A stretch of 64,000 nt of DNA from an uncultured Collinsella sp. (GCA_900541205.1 UQIV01000003.1:62001-126000), one strand, 5' to 3'; counted from the first letter of the stretch, positions 8,879-17,682 are shown. Made by a program: numbers and translations. Notes: generated from the letters alone by a model not told the origin.

Positions 8879-9876
8879 TTCTCGTGGTAGGTGGCGCGCA
8901 TTCGGGGAAGAGGACCTTCGTGCGCGAAAGGCTCGGGTTCGCGACGGACGATTTCGTCGACGCAGCGCAGCTTGCGGAGGGCGGCGTGCCCGCGGCTTTT
9001 GCCGGCCGTGTCGCGTACCGTGCTGAGGAACTCGTACGCGCGCTCGACGCTGACCGGGCGCTCGAGCGGCTGATCGGCTTCGACGTAGTGATTCTGCCCT
9101 TGGTCGGCTCGGGGGTCGTCCCCATGCGTGCGGAAGACGCCCAATGGCGCGAGCGCGCGGGGCGCCTGGGATGCGCGCTCGCTGCGCGCGCCGACGTCGT
9201 CGTGCGCATGACGTGCGGGATACCCCAGGTCATCAAAGGAAACCTTGACGATGCGCCTCGAGGGACGCAGGGCGTGGGCGCGCCTTTGGAAGTCGTTTTC
9301 GTGCGCCATGGTGCCACGGCGGGCACGGAAGATCATCGCTACAGCGGGGCGGGCACCGACGAGCCCCTGTCGAGCGCGGGCGAGCGCGCTTTGCGCGACC
9401 TCGCGTGCGATCGTGACGTATTCCGTGTTATCACGAGCGGCATGGCCCGCACCGACCAGACGGCGCGCATCCTCTTCCCGAACGCGGAGCTAATGGCGTG
9501 CCCCGGTCTGCGCGAGATGGATTTCGGCGACTTCGAGGGGCGAAGCGCCGCCGAGCTTAAAGAGGATGCGCGCTATCGCGCCTGGGTAGACTCCTGGTGC
9601 GAGACGCGCTGCCCGCATGGCGAGGGCAAGAGCGATTTCACCCGCCGCGTCATCGCGGCGTTTCGGGAGGCGTGCGAATCGGAGCGCGCCCAGGGGAGTG
9701 GGCGCGCCGTCTTCGTCGTTCACGCGGGTACCGTGAAAGCGCTGCTCTCCGAGCTAGCTGTCCCGACAATGGGATACTTCGACGTGCATACCGAGCCGGG
9801 CGGCGCATGGGCCGCCACCTGGGATGGGCGCTGCCTTCGCGACGTTCGCCCCGCTTCGGGGGGCGATGCCCGGTGA
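8875..9876 (+). CDS. Fusion of a CobU-like P-loop domain with a CobC-type histidine phosphatase
   Basis: The 333-residue protein has two parts. Residues 1 to about 125 look like a shortened CobU: a P-loop (VVGGAHSGKRTF) at the start and a C-terminal CGIPQVIKG close to the CGIPVWMKG of the intact CobU upstream, but the RHRALR-type guanylation site is not visible. From about residue 138 a histidine phosphatase domain begins (VVFVRHGATAGTEDHRYSG, then LREMDFGDFEGRSAAELKED and VVHAGTVKALLSELA). This domain is typical of CobC, alpha-ribazole phosphatase. In a cobalamin operon the CobC role is likely; the role of the N-terminal part is unknown. The start ATG overlaps the cobS stop. Confidence 0.82.
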   Translation: MILVVGGAHSGKRTFVRERLGFATDDFVDAAQLAEGGVPAAFAGRVAYRAEELVRALDADRALERLIGFDVVILPLVGSGVVPMRAEDAQWRERAGRLGCALAARADVVVRMTCGIPQVIKGNLDDAPRGTQGVGAPLEVVFVRHGATAGTEDHRYSGAGTDEPLSSAGERALRDLACDRDVFRVITSGMARTDQTARILFPNAELMACPGLREMDFGDFEGRSAAELKEDARYRAWVDSWCETRCPHGEGKSDFTRRVIAAFREACESERAQGSGRAVFVVHAGTVKALLSELAVPTMGYFDVHTEPGGAWAATWDGRCLRDVRPASGGDAR

Positions 9877-10850
9877 TGACAATTCTTGCCGTCGCCGCCG
9901 GGTTCGCGGCCGACCTTGCCTTCGGCGACCCGCGCTGGCTTCCCCATCCCGTCGTCGCCATGGGGCGCGCGATCACGTGGGCCGAAGGCCGCCTGCGGCA
10001 CGCATTCCCGCAAACGTCCGCGGGCACGCGTGCCGCAGGGCTTGTGCTCGCCGTGGCGCTTCCGCTTGCGTGTGGGCTTTTGACCTGGGGTATCCTACAT
10101 CTTTGTGGCATGGTTCACTCCGGCTTGCGCTTCGTGGTCGAGGTATGGGCGAGCTATCAGATTCTCGCGACATGCGAGCTGCGCCGCCAGAGCCTGGCCG
10201 TGGCCCGCGCGTTCTCGAAGGGCGGCCTTGTCGCGGCGCGCGAAGCCGTCGGGCTCATCGTGGGACGCGACACGTCTGTTCTCGACGAGCAGGGCGTCGC
10301 GCGCGCCGCCGTGGAAACGGTGGCGGAGAACGCGAGCGACGGCGTCATCGCGCCGCTTTTCTACCTTATGATCGGGGGTGCGCCCTTGGGCATGGCGTAC
10401 AAGGCGGTGAACACGCTCGACAGCATGGTGGGCTACAAAAACGAGCGCTACATCGACTTCGGCTGCGCCTCGGCGCGCCTCGACGATGCGGTGAACTGGA
10501 TTCCCTCGCGCTTATCGGCCTTGTTCATGATCGCCGTGTGCCCGATCCTCGGGCTCGACGCGCGCGGGGCGGCGCGCATCTGGCGCCGCGACAGGCGTCG
10601 CCATGCGAGTCCGAACGCGGCGCAGACCGAGTCAGCGTGCGCGGGCGCGCTCGGGCTGCGCTTGGCAGGACCCGCGGTGTATTTCGGCAAGCTCGTTGAG
10701 AAACCGACGATAGGCGACGCGTCCCGCGAAATCGAGTGGGGCGACATCGCCCGGGCGACAAGGCTCATGCTCGCCGCGTCCGTATGCGCGCTCGTCGTCT
10801 TCGGCGCCGCGCGCGCGGCGGTCGTGCTCGCCGTGGGGGCGATGGCATGA
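9876..10850 (+). CDS. cbiB: Adenosylcobinamide-phosphate synthase CbiB
   Basis: A membrane protein that condenses adenosylcobyric acid with aminopropanol phosphate (or aminopropanol). The 324-residue product has hydrophobic segments and the conserved stretches DLAFGDPRWLPHPVVAMG near the start, TVAENASDGVIAPLFYLMIGG and NTLDSMVGYKNERY in the centre, and SPNAAQTESACAGALGLRLAG. The ATG at 9876 shares its A with the TGA of the previous gene. A GTG one codon earlier is possible but would add only one residue. It is followed directly by cobD, whose product supplies the amino-propanol phosphate moiety used here. Confidence 0.95.
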   Translation: MTILAVAAGFAADLAFGDPRWLPHPVVAMGRAITWAEGRLRHAFPQTSAGTRAAGLVLAVALPLACGLLTWGILHLCGMVHSGLRFVVEVWASYQILATCELRRQSLAVARAFSKGGLVAAREAVGLIVGRDTSVLDEQGVARAAVETVAENASDGVIAPLFYLMIGGAPLGMAYKAVNTLDSMVGYKNERYIDFGCASARLDDAVNWIPSRLSALFMIAVCPILGLDARGAARIWRRDRRRHASPNAAQTESACAGALGLRLAGPAVYFGKLVEKPTIGDASREIEWGDIARATRLMLAASVCALVVFGAARAAVVLAVGAMA

Positions 10851-12070
10851 GGGAAGACCACGCCGCGCCCCGGGCTGCCGGGGGAATCCTGCGCGCCCGT
10901 GCGCATGGGGGCAGCACGCAATCGCTCGGCATCGCTTGCGAAGGGGGCGCCTCCGACCTCATTGACTTCTCGGTGAACGTGAATCCGGCAGGCCCCTCGC
11001 CGCGCGCCGTCGCCGCAGCTTGCAAGGCGCTTTCTCGAATTGACGCCTACCCCGATAGGGAAAGCCTCGCCCTCGTTCGCGCCCTAGCGCGCGCCCAGGG
11101 CATTCCCGAAGATACTATCGTCTGCGGCGCGGGCGCGTCCGACATCATCTGGCGGCTCGCCGCGGCGGTGCGCCCGAAACGCATCGTCGTGTGCGCGCCG
11201 ACGTTTTCTGAATATGCGGAGGCGGCATCGTACTACGGCGCATGCGTGCAGGAGTTCCCGCTCTCCGAAGCGGACGACTTCGACGTGCCCGCCTCCTTCG
11301 CCCGCGCGATCGAGGCGCCGGGAGACGTGGCGTACCTCTGCAACCCGAACAACCCGACGGGGCGCCTCGTCGACCCCAGCGTGATCGATGCCGCGGCTCG
11401 CCGCTGCGAGCAGGTGGGCGCGCTGCTCGTCGTGGACGAGTGCTTCCTCGGATTTGCGCCCGACGCCCGCGAAAGGAGCGTGGCCGCACGCGCTGCGTGT
11501 TCGCGCCATGTGACCGTGCTCTCCGCGTTCACCAAGCTCTACGGAATGGCGGGGTTGCGGTTGGGATATCTGATCAGCGGAAGCGCCCAACTCATCGAGG
11601 GGATTCGCCGGGCGGGACAGGCGTGGCCCGTCTCCTCGGTCGCCGAGGCCGCGGGCATCGCCGCCCTGGAAGACGTTGAATACGTCTCGCGCACGCGCGA
11701 TGCATTGGCGGCCGAGCGAGCGTGGCTTTCCCACGAGCTCTCCTCGCTCGGGCTTTCCGTCGTGCCATCGGATGCGAACTTCCTTTTAGTCCGCACGCCG
11801 GCGAAAGACATCCCCGAGCGCCTGTATAAACAGGGGGTTTTGGTCCGCACGTGCGACTCGTTTTCGGTACTGTCCCGTTTCTGGTGCCGCGTCGCGGTGC
11901 GCACGCGCAAGGAGAATGCCCAGCTTGCGATGGCGTTCAGCCGCGTGCTTCGGGCGGAAGGTGCATCGGGCGAAGGCGAACCCGACGAACGGGGCGGCGC
12001 TTCTTGCAGCGGCGCTATGGCGGGCGCGGATAGCCGAGGCTCGGCGAAGGAGGTCGATACCCGTGGGTAG
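10847..12070 (+). CDS. cobD: Threonine-phosphate decarboxylase-like PLP enzyme CobD
   Basis: A fold type I PLP enzyme of the histidinol-phosphate aminotransferase group. In cobalamin operons this family decarboxylates L-threonine phosphate to (R)-1-amino-2-propanol phosphate. The 407-residue protein shows HGGSTQSLG, DFSVNVNPAGPSP near residue 45, YLCNPNNPTGRLV, VVDECFLGFAPD and the PLP lysine region SAFTKLYGMAGLRLGY near residue 230. The last 40 residues are low-complexity Gly/Ala/Glu and probably disordered. Position next to cbiB supports CobD over histidine biosynthesis. The 3' end overlaps the cbiP start. Confidence 0.87.
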   Translation: MREDHAAPRAAGGILRARAHGGSTQSLGIACEGGASDLIDFSVNVNPAGPSPRAVAAACKALSRIDAYPDRESLALVRALARAQGIPEDTIVCGAGASDIIWRLAAAVRPKRIVVCAPTFSEYAEAASYYGACVQEFPLSEADDFDVPASFARAIEAPGDVAYLCNPNNPTGRLVDPSVIDAAARRCEQVGALLVVDECFLGFAPDARERSVAARAACSRHVTVLSAFTKLYGMAGLRLGYLISGSAQLIEGIRRAGQAWPVSSVAEAAGIAALEDVEYVSRTRDALAAERAWLSHELSSLGLSVVPSDANFLLVRTPAKDIPERLYKQGVLVRTCDSFSVLSRFWCRVAVRTRKENAQLAMAFSRVLRAEGASGEGEPDERGGASCSGAMAGADSRGSAKEVDTRG

Positions 12071-13562
12071 GGCGAAGCCCATCATGATCCAGGGCACCAT
12101 GTCGAACGCGGGGAAGAGCCTGCTTGCGGCTGGGCTGTGCCGTGTGCTTTCGCAGGACGGCCTGCGCGTGACTCCCTTCAAGAGCCAGAACATGGCGCTC
12201 AACAGCGGTGTCACGGCCGACGGGCTCGAGATGGGGCGTGCCCAGATCATGCAGGCCGAGGCGTGCGGCATCGCGCCCGACGTGCGCATGAACCCCATCC
12301 TGCTCAAGCCCGAAAGCGACCACCGAAGCCAGCTCATCGTGGCCGGCAAGGCGCAGGGAGCCTTCGCTGCGAGGGACTACTTCGCGCGAAAGAAGGCGCT
12401 CATGCCGCAGATTTTGGAGGCGTTCGATTCGCTCGCGGAGGAAAACGACGTCATCGTCATCGAGGGCGCCGGCAGCCCCGTCGAAATCAACCTTGCCGAA
12501 AACGACATCGTCAACATGGGGCTCGCGCGCGCCGTGTCCTCCCCCGTGCTGCTCGCGGGCGACATCGACCCAGGTGGGGTGTTTGCCCAGCTCTACGGCA
12601 CGGTCGCGCTCTTTGCACCCGAGGACCGCGCGCTCTTGCGGGGGCTTGTGGTGAACAAGTTCCGCGGCGATGTGGAAATCCTGCGCCCGGGTTTGGCCCC
12701 GCTCGAGAAGATGTGCGGGGTTCCCGTCGTGGGGGTCGTGCCGTATCTTACGCTCGACCTGGACGACGAGGACTCGCTCGCGCCGCGCCTATCTGCCCGC
12801 GAGGCGCGCGGTGTCATCGACGTCGCCGTCGTGCGCCTTCCGCATCTGTCGAACTTCACCGACTTCGACCCGCTTTCTCGCGTGCCCGGCATGGGCGTGC
12901 GCTACGTTTCCTCGACGACCGATCTGGGCCGACCCGACCTGGTGGTGCTCCCCGGCTCGAAGGCCACGCTCGACGACGCGCGCTGGCTTGCGGCTAGCGG
13001 CATCGGAGCCTGTGTACGCGCGCTTTCGGGCGCGGGCACGCCGGTGCTCGGCATATGCGGGGGCTACCAGCTTTTGGGAGACGAGCTTTCCGACCCGCAC
13101 GGCAGGGAAGGCGCTGGCACCGCGCGCGGGCTCGGGCTCATCCCTGCAAGTACGGTGTTCAAGGAGGAAAAGCGCCTCGCCCAGTCGGAGCTGCGCATCA
13201 CGGGCGCCCAAGGCGCGTTCTCGGTGTGGAACGGCATGACGGCGCGCGGGTACGAGATTCACGACGGCGAAACGACCGTCTCTTGCGCCCCTGCGGGCAC
13301 GATTGACGGCAAACCAGAAGGCGCGGTCTGCGGAAACGTGTTCGGAACCTATCTCCACGGCCTGTTCGACGAACCGGGGGTGGCGCTCGCCCTCGCGCGC
13401 TCGCTCGCGCGCATGCGCGGCCTGCCCGAGAGCGTCGTGGGTGCTGCGGGCGCAGCGTCCGCAGCCGATCACCGTGCGCGCGAGTTCAACCGCCTGGCCG
13501 ATGTCGTGCGCGGGGCGCTCGACATGGAGTATGTCTACCGCATTATCGAGGAGGGCGTATGA
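12063..13562 (+). CDS. cbiP: Cobyric acid synthase CbiP
   Basis: Glutamine-dependent amidation of side chains b, d, e and g to make cobyric acid. The 499-residue protein carries IMIQGTMSNAGKSLLAAGL (ATP-binding), FKSQNMALNSGVT, ARAVSSPVLLAGDIDPGGVF, a glutaminase domain with VLPGSKATLDD and VLGICGGYQLLGDEL, and the closing GNVFGTYLHGLFD. The start is the GTG at 12063. It sits nine bases after an AAGGAGG ribosome binding site (12047-12053) located within cobD, the strongest such site I see in the operon. The stop overlaps the next ATG. Confidence 0.95.
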   Translation: MGRAKPIMIQGTMSNAGKSLLAAGLCRVLSQDGLRVTPFKSQNMALNSGVTADGLEMGRAQIMQAEACGIAPDVRMNPILLKPESDHRSQLIVAGKAQGAFAARDYFARKKALMPQILEAFDSLAEENDVIVIEGAGSPVEINLAENDIVNMGLARAVSSPVLLAGDIDPGGVFAQLYGTVALFAPEDRALLRGLVVNKFRGDVEILRPGLAPLEKMCGVPVVGVVPYLTLDLDDEDSLAPRLSAREARGVIDVAVVRLPHLSNFTDFDPLSRVPGMGVRYVSSTTDLGRPDLVVLPGSKATLDDARWLAASGIGACVRALSGAGTPVLGICGGYQLLGDELSDPHGREGAGTARGLGLIPASTVFKEEKRLAQSELRITGAQGAFSVWNGMTARGYEIHDGETTVSCAPAGTIDGKPEGAVCGNVFGTYLHGLFDEPGVALALARSLARMRGLPESVVGAAGAASAADHRAREFNRLADVVRGALDMEYVYRIIEEGV

Positions 13563-14074
13563 TCCACGTGTATCATGGCGACGGCAAAGGCAAGACCACG
13601 GCGGCGATGGGCCTCGCCCTTCGCATGCTCGCCGCAGGCCGCCGCGTCGTCGTCGTGCAATTCCTGAAAGACGGCGAAAGTGGGGAGGCGCGCCTGCTCG
13701 CCGAGCATTTCGGCGTGCCCGTGTTCGCGGGGAAGGTGTCGGACAAGTTTACCTGGTCGATGACGTCGGAAGAACTTGCCGCTACGTGCGAGCTGCACGA
13801 TGGGAACCTCGCTTCCGCGCTCGCCGAGCTCGAGGGCGCGCAGGAGGGGCTGCTCGTGCTCGACGAGGCGCTCGACGCGCTTTCGAGGGGGCTTGTCGAC
13901 GAGGCGCTCGTGGACCGCGCGCTCGATATGTCCGCGCGCGGCGTCGAAGTAGCGCTCACCGGGCGCGCGCCTTCCCGCAAGATCGTGGAGAAGGCCGACT
14001 ACATAACCGAGATGCGGTGCGAGAAACACCCCTATGCTCAGGGGATATGTGCAAGGGAAGGAGTGGAGTACTAG
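13559..14074 (+). CDS. cobA: Corrinoid ATP:cob(I)alamin adenosyltransferase (CobA/BtuR type)
   Basis: Transfers the adenosyl group of ATP to cobalt(I) corrinoids. The 171-residue protein has the family P-loop YHGDGKGKTTAAMGLALR at the N-terminus, then VVVVQFLKDGESGEA, LLVLDEALDAL and LTGRAPSRKIVEKADYITEM, which are standard for CobA/BtuR/CobO. It starts at an ATG overlapping the cbiP stop. Corrinoid adenosylation is needed before the amidation by CbiP and the attachment of aminopropanol, so its place between cbiP and the remaining ring genes fits the pathway. Confidence 0.95.
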   Translation: MIHVYHGDGKGKTTAAMGLALRMLAAGRRVVVVQFLKDGESGEARLLAEHFGVPVFAGKVSDKFTWSMTSEELAATCELHDGNLASALAELEGAQEGLLVLDEALDALSRGLVDEALVDRALDMSARGVEVALTGRAPSRKIVEKADYITEMRCEKHPYAQGICAREGVEY

Positions 14075-14716
14075 ATGGATTCCAAGGAGATGGCGCCCGG
14101 CGACATCGAGCGGCGCAGCTTCGAGATCATCACCGAAGAGCTCGGCGGCCGCACGTTCCCGCCGCTCGAAGAGCCCGTCGTGAAGCGCGTCATCCACACC
14201 ACTGCCGACTTCTCGTACGCCGATTCCCTCGTGTTCACCCATGACGCCGCGCACTGTGCGCTCGACGCACTGCGCGCAGGGGCCACGGTGCTCACCGACA
14301 CGAACATGGCGCTCGCAGGCATAAGCAAGCCCGCGCTCGCGAAGCTCGACTGCAAGGCCGTGTGCTACATGGCCGACCCTGATGTCGCCGCGGCTGCGCG
14401 CGCCGCGGGCACGACTCGCGCCGTTGCGAGCATGGACAAAGCTTGCGGCATCGAGGGTCCGCTCATCGTGGCCGTCGGCAACGCCCCCACAGCACTTCTG
14501 CGCCTCGCCGAGCTCATGGACGCGGGGAAGATCGCGCCCGCGCTCGTCGTTGGGGTGCCGGTCGGGTTTGTGAACGTGGTCGAGGCGAAAGAGGAGCTAC
14601 TTGCGCGACGCGTGCCGGCCATCGTCGCGAGGGGTCGCAAGGGCGGCTCGACCGTGGCGGCCGCCATTATGAACGCGCTGCTCTACCAGATCACGCGCAC
14701 GGGCGGCCCGAAGTGA
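14075..14716 (+). CDS. cbiC: Cobalt-precorrin-8 methylmutase CbiC
   Basis: CbiC moves the methyl group from C11 to C12 to give cobyrinate. The 213-residue protein contains IERRSFEIITEELG, VVKRVIHTTADFSYADSL with the catalytic histidine, LTDTNMALAGISK, AVGNAPTALLRLAELMD and GVPVGFVNVVEAKEEL, all typical of CbiC/CobH. The start ATG follows the cobA stop without a gap, and a GGAAGGAG ribosome binding site lies within the end of cobA. The stop overlaps the GTG start of cbiJ. Confidence 0.95.
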   Translation: MDSKEMAPGDIERRSFEIITEELGGRTFPPLEEPVVKRVIHTTADFSYADSLVFTHDAAHCALDALRAGATVLTDTNMALAGISKPALAKLDCKAVCYMADPDVAAAARAAGTTRAVASMDKACGIEGPLIVAVGNAPTALLRLAELMDAGKIAPALVVGVPVGFVNVVEAKEELLARRVPAIVARGRKGGSTVAAAIMNALLYQITRTGGPK

Positions 14717-15486
14717 CGGCCCCCGCATCCGCGCCGGCCCTGCGCATCTTCGCCGGCACCACCGAGGGCCGCCTTCTGTGCGAATGGGCGAGCGGGGCGG
14801 GCATCCCCGCCCGTGCCTTCGCGGCAACCGAGTACGGAGGCGAGCTTTTGGGCGAGCTTCCGGGCATCGAGGTGCATGCGGGTAGGCTCGACGAGGCCGA
14901 CATGGAGCGCGAGCTTTCCGGCGCGCGGATCGTCGTCGACGCCACGCACCCCTTCGCTACGCTCGCAAGCGGCAACATCCGGGCTGCTTCGCTCGCCGTG
15001 GGTGCACGATGCCTGCGCCTTGCACGTCCGGCCGAGGAGCTGCCCAAAGGCGTCGTGTCGGTCGCGTCGATCGCCTGCGCGGCGCGCTTTCTCTCCGAGA
15101 ACCCGGGTCGCGCGCTTCTCACGACGGGGAGCAAGGAGCTTGCTCCCTACACGCGCGTCGCCGATTTCGCGGAGCGCTTCTTTGTGCGTGTGCTCCCGCT
15201 GCCCGGTGCTATAACGAAGTGCATCGACGCGGGATTTTCGCCGTCGCACGTCATCGGCATGCAGGGGCCCTTCACCCGCGAGCTCAACGAGGCGATGCTT
15301 CGGCAGGTGGGAGCCCAGTGGCTTGTGACCAAGGACTCGGGAACCGTAGGCGGAACGGCCGAGAAGCTCACCGCCGCGCGCGACGCGGGAGCGTGCTGCA
15401 TCGTGGTCACCCGTCCCGCCGAGGGAGGCGGGACCCTTTCGCTTCGGGAAGTGGAAGACGCGCTCTTACGGGAGTTCGCGCGCTAG
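14713..15486 (+). CDS. cbiJ: Cobalt-precorrin-6A reductase CbiJ
   Basis: NAD(P)H-dependent reduction of cobalt-precorrin-6A. The 257-residue protein shows LRIFAGTTEGRLLCEWAS at the N-terminus, VVDATHPFATLASGNI, LLTTGSKELAPY, IGMQGPFTRELNEAML and VTKDSGTVGGTAEKL, the usual CbiJ/CobK series. A GTG at 14713 overlaps the cbiC stop. This is the last gene of the operon in view. CbiF and the cobalt chelatase are not in the window and presumably lie upstream of cbiD. Confidence 0.94.
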   Translation: MTAPASAPALRIFAGTTEGRLLCEWASGAGIPARAFAATEYGGELLGELPGIEVHAGRLDEADMERELSGARIVVDATHPFATLASGNIRAASLAVGARCLRLARPAEELPKGVVSVASIACAARFLSENPGRALLTTGSKELAPYTRVADFAERFFVRVLPLPGAITKCIDAGFSPSHVIGMQGPFTRELNEAMLRQVGAQWLVTKDSGTVGGTAEKLTAARDAGACCIVVTRPAEGGGTLSLREVEDALLREFAR

Positions 15487-15500
15487 GCGCTCGCCGCGCC

Positions 15501-15628
15501 TGCGCGCCCTCCCGCCCGCGAGGAGGAGCGCCTCGAGTAAGCTCGAGCCGTACATGACCGTCATCCGCCAAAAGCTCGAGGACGACGCCCGGAACTGGCG
15601 CAAGCAGCCCTTCAATAAGTTGCGGTGA
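15501..15628 (+). pseudogene. Fragment resembling an IS21-type transposase (IstA)
   Basis: An open stretch reads SASSKLEPYMTVIRQKLED and then DARNWRKQPFNKLR before a stop. The pattern SKLxPY...I...LEDD...RKQ resembles the segment of IS21-family IstA transposases between the helix-turn-helix region and the integrase core, where RKQ is normally followed by RHTA. Here the similarity stops at RKQ, exactly where a palindromic repeat begins. I read it as a transposase remnant broken by, or joined to, that repeat. The match is from memory of the family and short, so a chance resemblance is possible. Confidence 0.35.
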
Positions 15629-15685
15629 AATAGTGTCTGTTTTTGCTGCTAGATAGCATATTCAGCCCCTAATTCACCGCAACTT
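15617..15685. repeat. Palindromic repeat, copy 1 (AAGTTGCGGTGA arms)
   Basis: Twelve-base perfect arms (15617-15628 and 15674-15685) enclose about 45 bases; the match continues imperfectly inward. The same arm sequence, extended to 19 bases, occurs again at 31874-31940 after rsmB, so this is a dispersed element. Lying between the convergent cbiJ and MacB-permease genes it may also act as a terminator. Confidence 0.7.
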
Positions 15686-15697
15686 GTTGGTGATGGC

Positions 15698-16912
15698 TTA
15701 CTGGTAGCGTAGGCACTCCACCGGGTCGAGCTTTGCTGCGCGGCGAGCGGGATAGAAGCCAAAGATTACGCCGATGCCGACGGAGACGGCGAAGGCCAGC
15801 AGTACCGTGGCGATTGAAAAACTCGGTGTGATTTGCCCGCTGGCTCCGAGCTCGCCAAGAATCCCGGATCCGGAGGCAAACATCGCGAGGCCCCAGGCCA
15901 GCAGATAGCCTATCAGGACACCCAGTAGGCCACCGGTGACGCACAGCGCCGAAGACTCGGCCAAAAACTGCGCGGTGATATCGCGACGACTGGCGCCCAG
16001 AGCGCGGCGGATGCCGATCTCGCGAATGCGCTCCGTTACGTTGGTAAGCATCATATTCATAATGCCGATACCGCCGACAAGCAGCGAGATGCTGGCGACA
16101 GCACCCATGATGAGCGAGAACGCGCCCATAAAGGAGTTGAGTGCATCGATGGCGCTTTTCATGGATGTCGCCGATACACTGTCGTACTCATCCCCCTCCT
16201 CGATGCCCTTCATCGCGCGAACCTTGGACTCGATGGTCTTACAAAGCTCATCCATGTCCGTGCCCTCGGCGGCAAGTGCCGTCACGCTGGGGAATGAAGG
16301 ATTCTCGTCGCCAAACAGCCCGGCGATGGTTTCGCGTGGCATATACAGCGTGAGCGAGCCCATGGAGTCGCTGCCGCCATCAATCACGCCTACAATCTGC
16401 ACCTCGCCGTTGGACACCTTGATGGTTTTTCCCAGCGCATCCTGTTCGTTGCCGTAAAGCTGATCGGCGCCGCCGCAGCTGATGAGCGCCACGCGCGAGC
16501 CTGATTGGGACTCGGCCTGGGAATAGGTGCGCCCCGCAACGAGCTTGCTGACCCCCACGGCGTCGAGCATGTTGCTATCGACACCCTGTGCCATGACGGT
16601 ATAGCTTTTATCGCCGGTCTTGTACTCGGTATACGCGCTGTCGACAATGCCGATCTGCTCTATCTGCGGCACCAGTTTTTGAAGCTTCTCGATGTCCGAC
16701 TCGGTGAGTTCTTGCGACGAATAGATTTGCACCATGCGTGCCGCATTGAGGCCCAGACTGTTGACCAGGCTGTTTTGGATGCCGCCGATGAGCGAAGTCA
16801 TGGCGATAACCGAGGCGATGCCGATGACAATGCCCAGGATGGTGAGCAGGCTGCGCCCCTTGTTGGCCTCGAGCGAGTGAAGGGCTTCCTGGATGAGATC
16901 GCGGGCGCTCAT
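15698..16912 (-). CDS. MacB-type ABC transporter permease
   Basis: The membrane and periplasmic-type part of a MacB/FtsX-family transporter. The 404-residue protein has an N-terminal transmembrane helix (SLLTILGIVIGIASVIAMTS, about residues 20-40), a long extracytoplasmic region, and three C-terminal helices starting near IMGAVASISLLVGGIGIMNM. The family signature IREIGIRRALGASRRDI lies between the last helices. The start overlaps the stop of the ATPase gene by four bases (ATGA), so the pair is coupled. Together with the ATPase and fusion protein it would form a tripartite-like exporter of peptides, antibiotics or other small molecules. The substrate cannot be told from the sequence. Confidence 0.9.
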   Translation of the reverse strand: MSARDLIQEALHSLEANKGRSLLTILGIVIGIASVIAMTSLIGGIQNSLVNSLGLNAARMVQIYSSQELTESDIEKLQKLVPQIEQIGIVDSAYTEYKTGDKSYTVMAQGVDSNMLDAVGVSKLVAGRTYSQAESQSGSRVALISCGGADQLYGNEQDALGKTIKVSNGEVQIVGVIDGGSDSMGSLTLYMPRETIAGLFGDENPSFPSVTALAAEGTDMDELCKTIESKVRAMKGIEEGDEYDSVSATSMKSAIDALNSFMGAFSLIMGAVASISLLVGGIGIMNMMLTNVTERIREIGIRRALGASRRDITAQFLAESSALCVTGGLLGVLIGYLLAWGLAMFASGSGILGELGASGQITPSFSIATVLLAFAVSVGIGVIFGFYPARRAAKLDPVECLRYQ

Positions 16913-17682
16913 GCCACCACTCCTTTCGGCGGGTTGGCGGAGGCGGAAATCATGGGCAGGCTATCTACGGCGCTGCGCAGGGTCCGCGGTGCATGTGGAA
17001 TATACGCGCCGTCGTGAATGCGACCGTCGCGGATGGTCACGGCACGGTCGGCCTCGGCGGCGATGCCGGGGTCGTGTGTGATAAGAACGATGGTTTTGCC
17101 GCGCTTCTGGAGCTTATGGAAGGTCTCCATCACAAGCGCTCCAGTGGCGGAGTCCAGGTTTCCCGTCGGCTCATCGGCCAGGATGATGGGCGGGTCATTG
17201 ACAAGGGCGCGCGCGATGGCGACACGCTGCATCTGGCCGCCCGAGAGCTCGGATATGCGGTGGTCCCAGTGGTCGACCGGTAGCGTGACGGCCTGCAGCG
17301 CGTGCACGGCGCGCATTTCGCGCTGGCTACGGGGCACATTGGTGTAGGCCAGCGGCAGCATGACGTTTTCGATAACCGACAGGCGCGGCAGCAGGTTGAA
17401 GCTCTGAAAGACAAAGCCAATGCTCAGGGCGCGAACTTCGGTGAGCTCGTCATCATCGAGCTCAGCCACGTTGAACCCTTGCAGGTAATAGTCGCCCGCC
17501 GTCGGCTTATCCAGGCAGCCCAGGATGTTCATGAGCGTTGATTTGCCTGAGCCCGAGGGGCCAGTGATAGCGACGAATTCGCCGGGATTTACCGCCAGGC
17601 TCACGTTGTGCAGGATGTGGGCGCAACCTGCCTCGCTCTCAAAGATGCGGTGCACGTTGCGGATGTCGATAACGGGACGCAT
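16909..17682 (-). CDS. MacB-type ABC transporter ATP-binding protein
   Basis: The ATPase of the MacB-like exporter, 257 residues. Walker A is GPSGSGKSTLMNILG, the Q-loop region is GFVFQSFNLLPRLS, the ABC signature is LSGGQMQRVAIARAL, and Walker B is IILADEPTGNLD with the H-loop in LITHD. The TGNLD wording is typical of the LolD/MacB/FtsE branch. The last 25 residues after the ATPase core are Pro/Ala-rich and not conserved. The start codon shares a base with the stop of the upstream membrane fusion gene (TAATG on the minus strand). Confidence 0.93.
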   Translation of the reverse strand: MRPVIDIRNVHRIFESEAGCAHILHNVSLAVNPGEFVAITGPSGSGKSTLMNILGCLDKPTAGDYYLQGFNVAELDDDELTEVRALSIGFVFQSFNLLPRLSVIENVMLPLAYTNVPRSQREMRAVHALQAVTLPVDHWDHRISELSGGQMQRVAIARALVNDPPIILADEPTGNLDSATGALVMETFHKLQKRGKTIVLITHDPGIAAEADRAVTIRDGRIHDGAYIPHAPRTLRSAVDSLPMISASANPPKGVVA

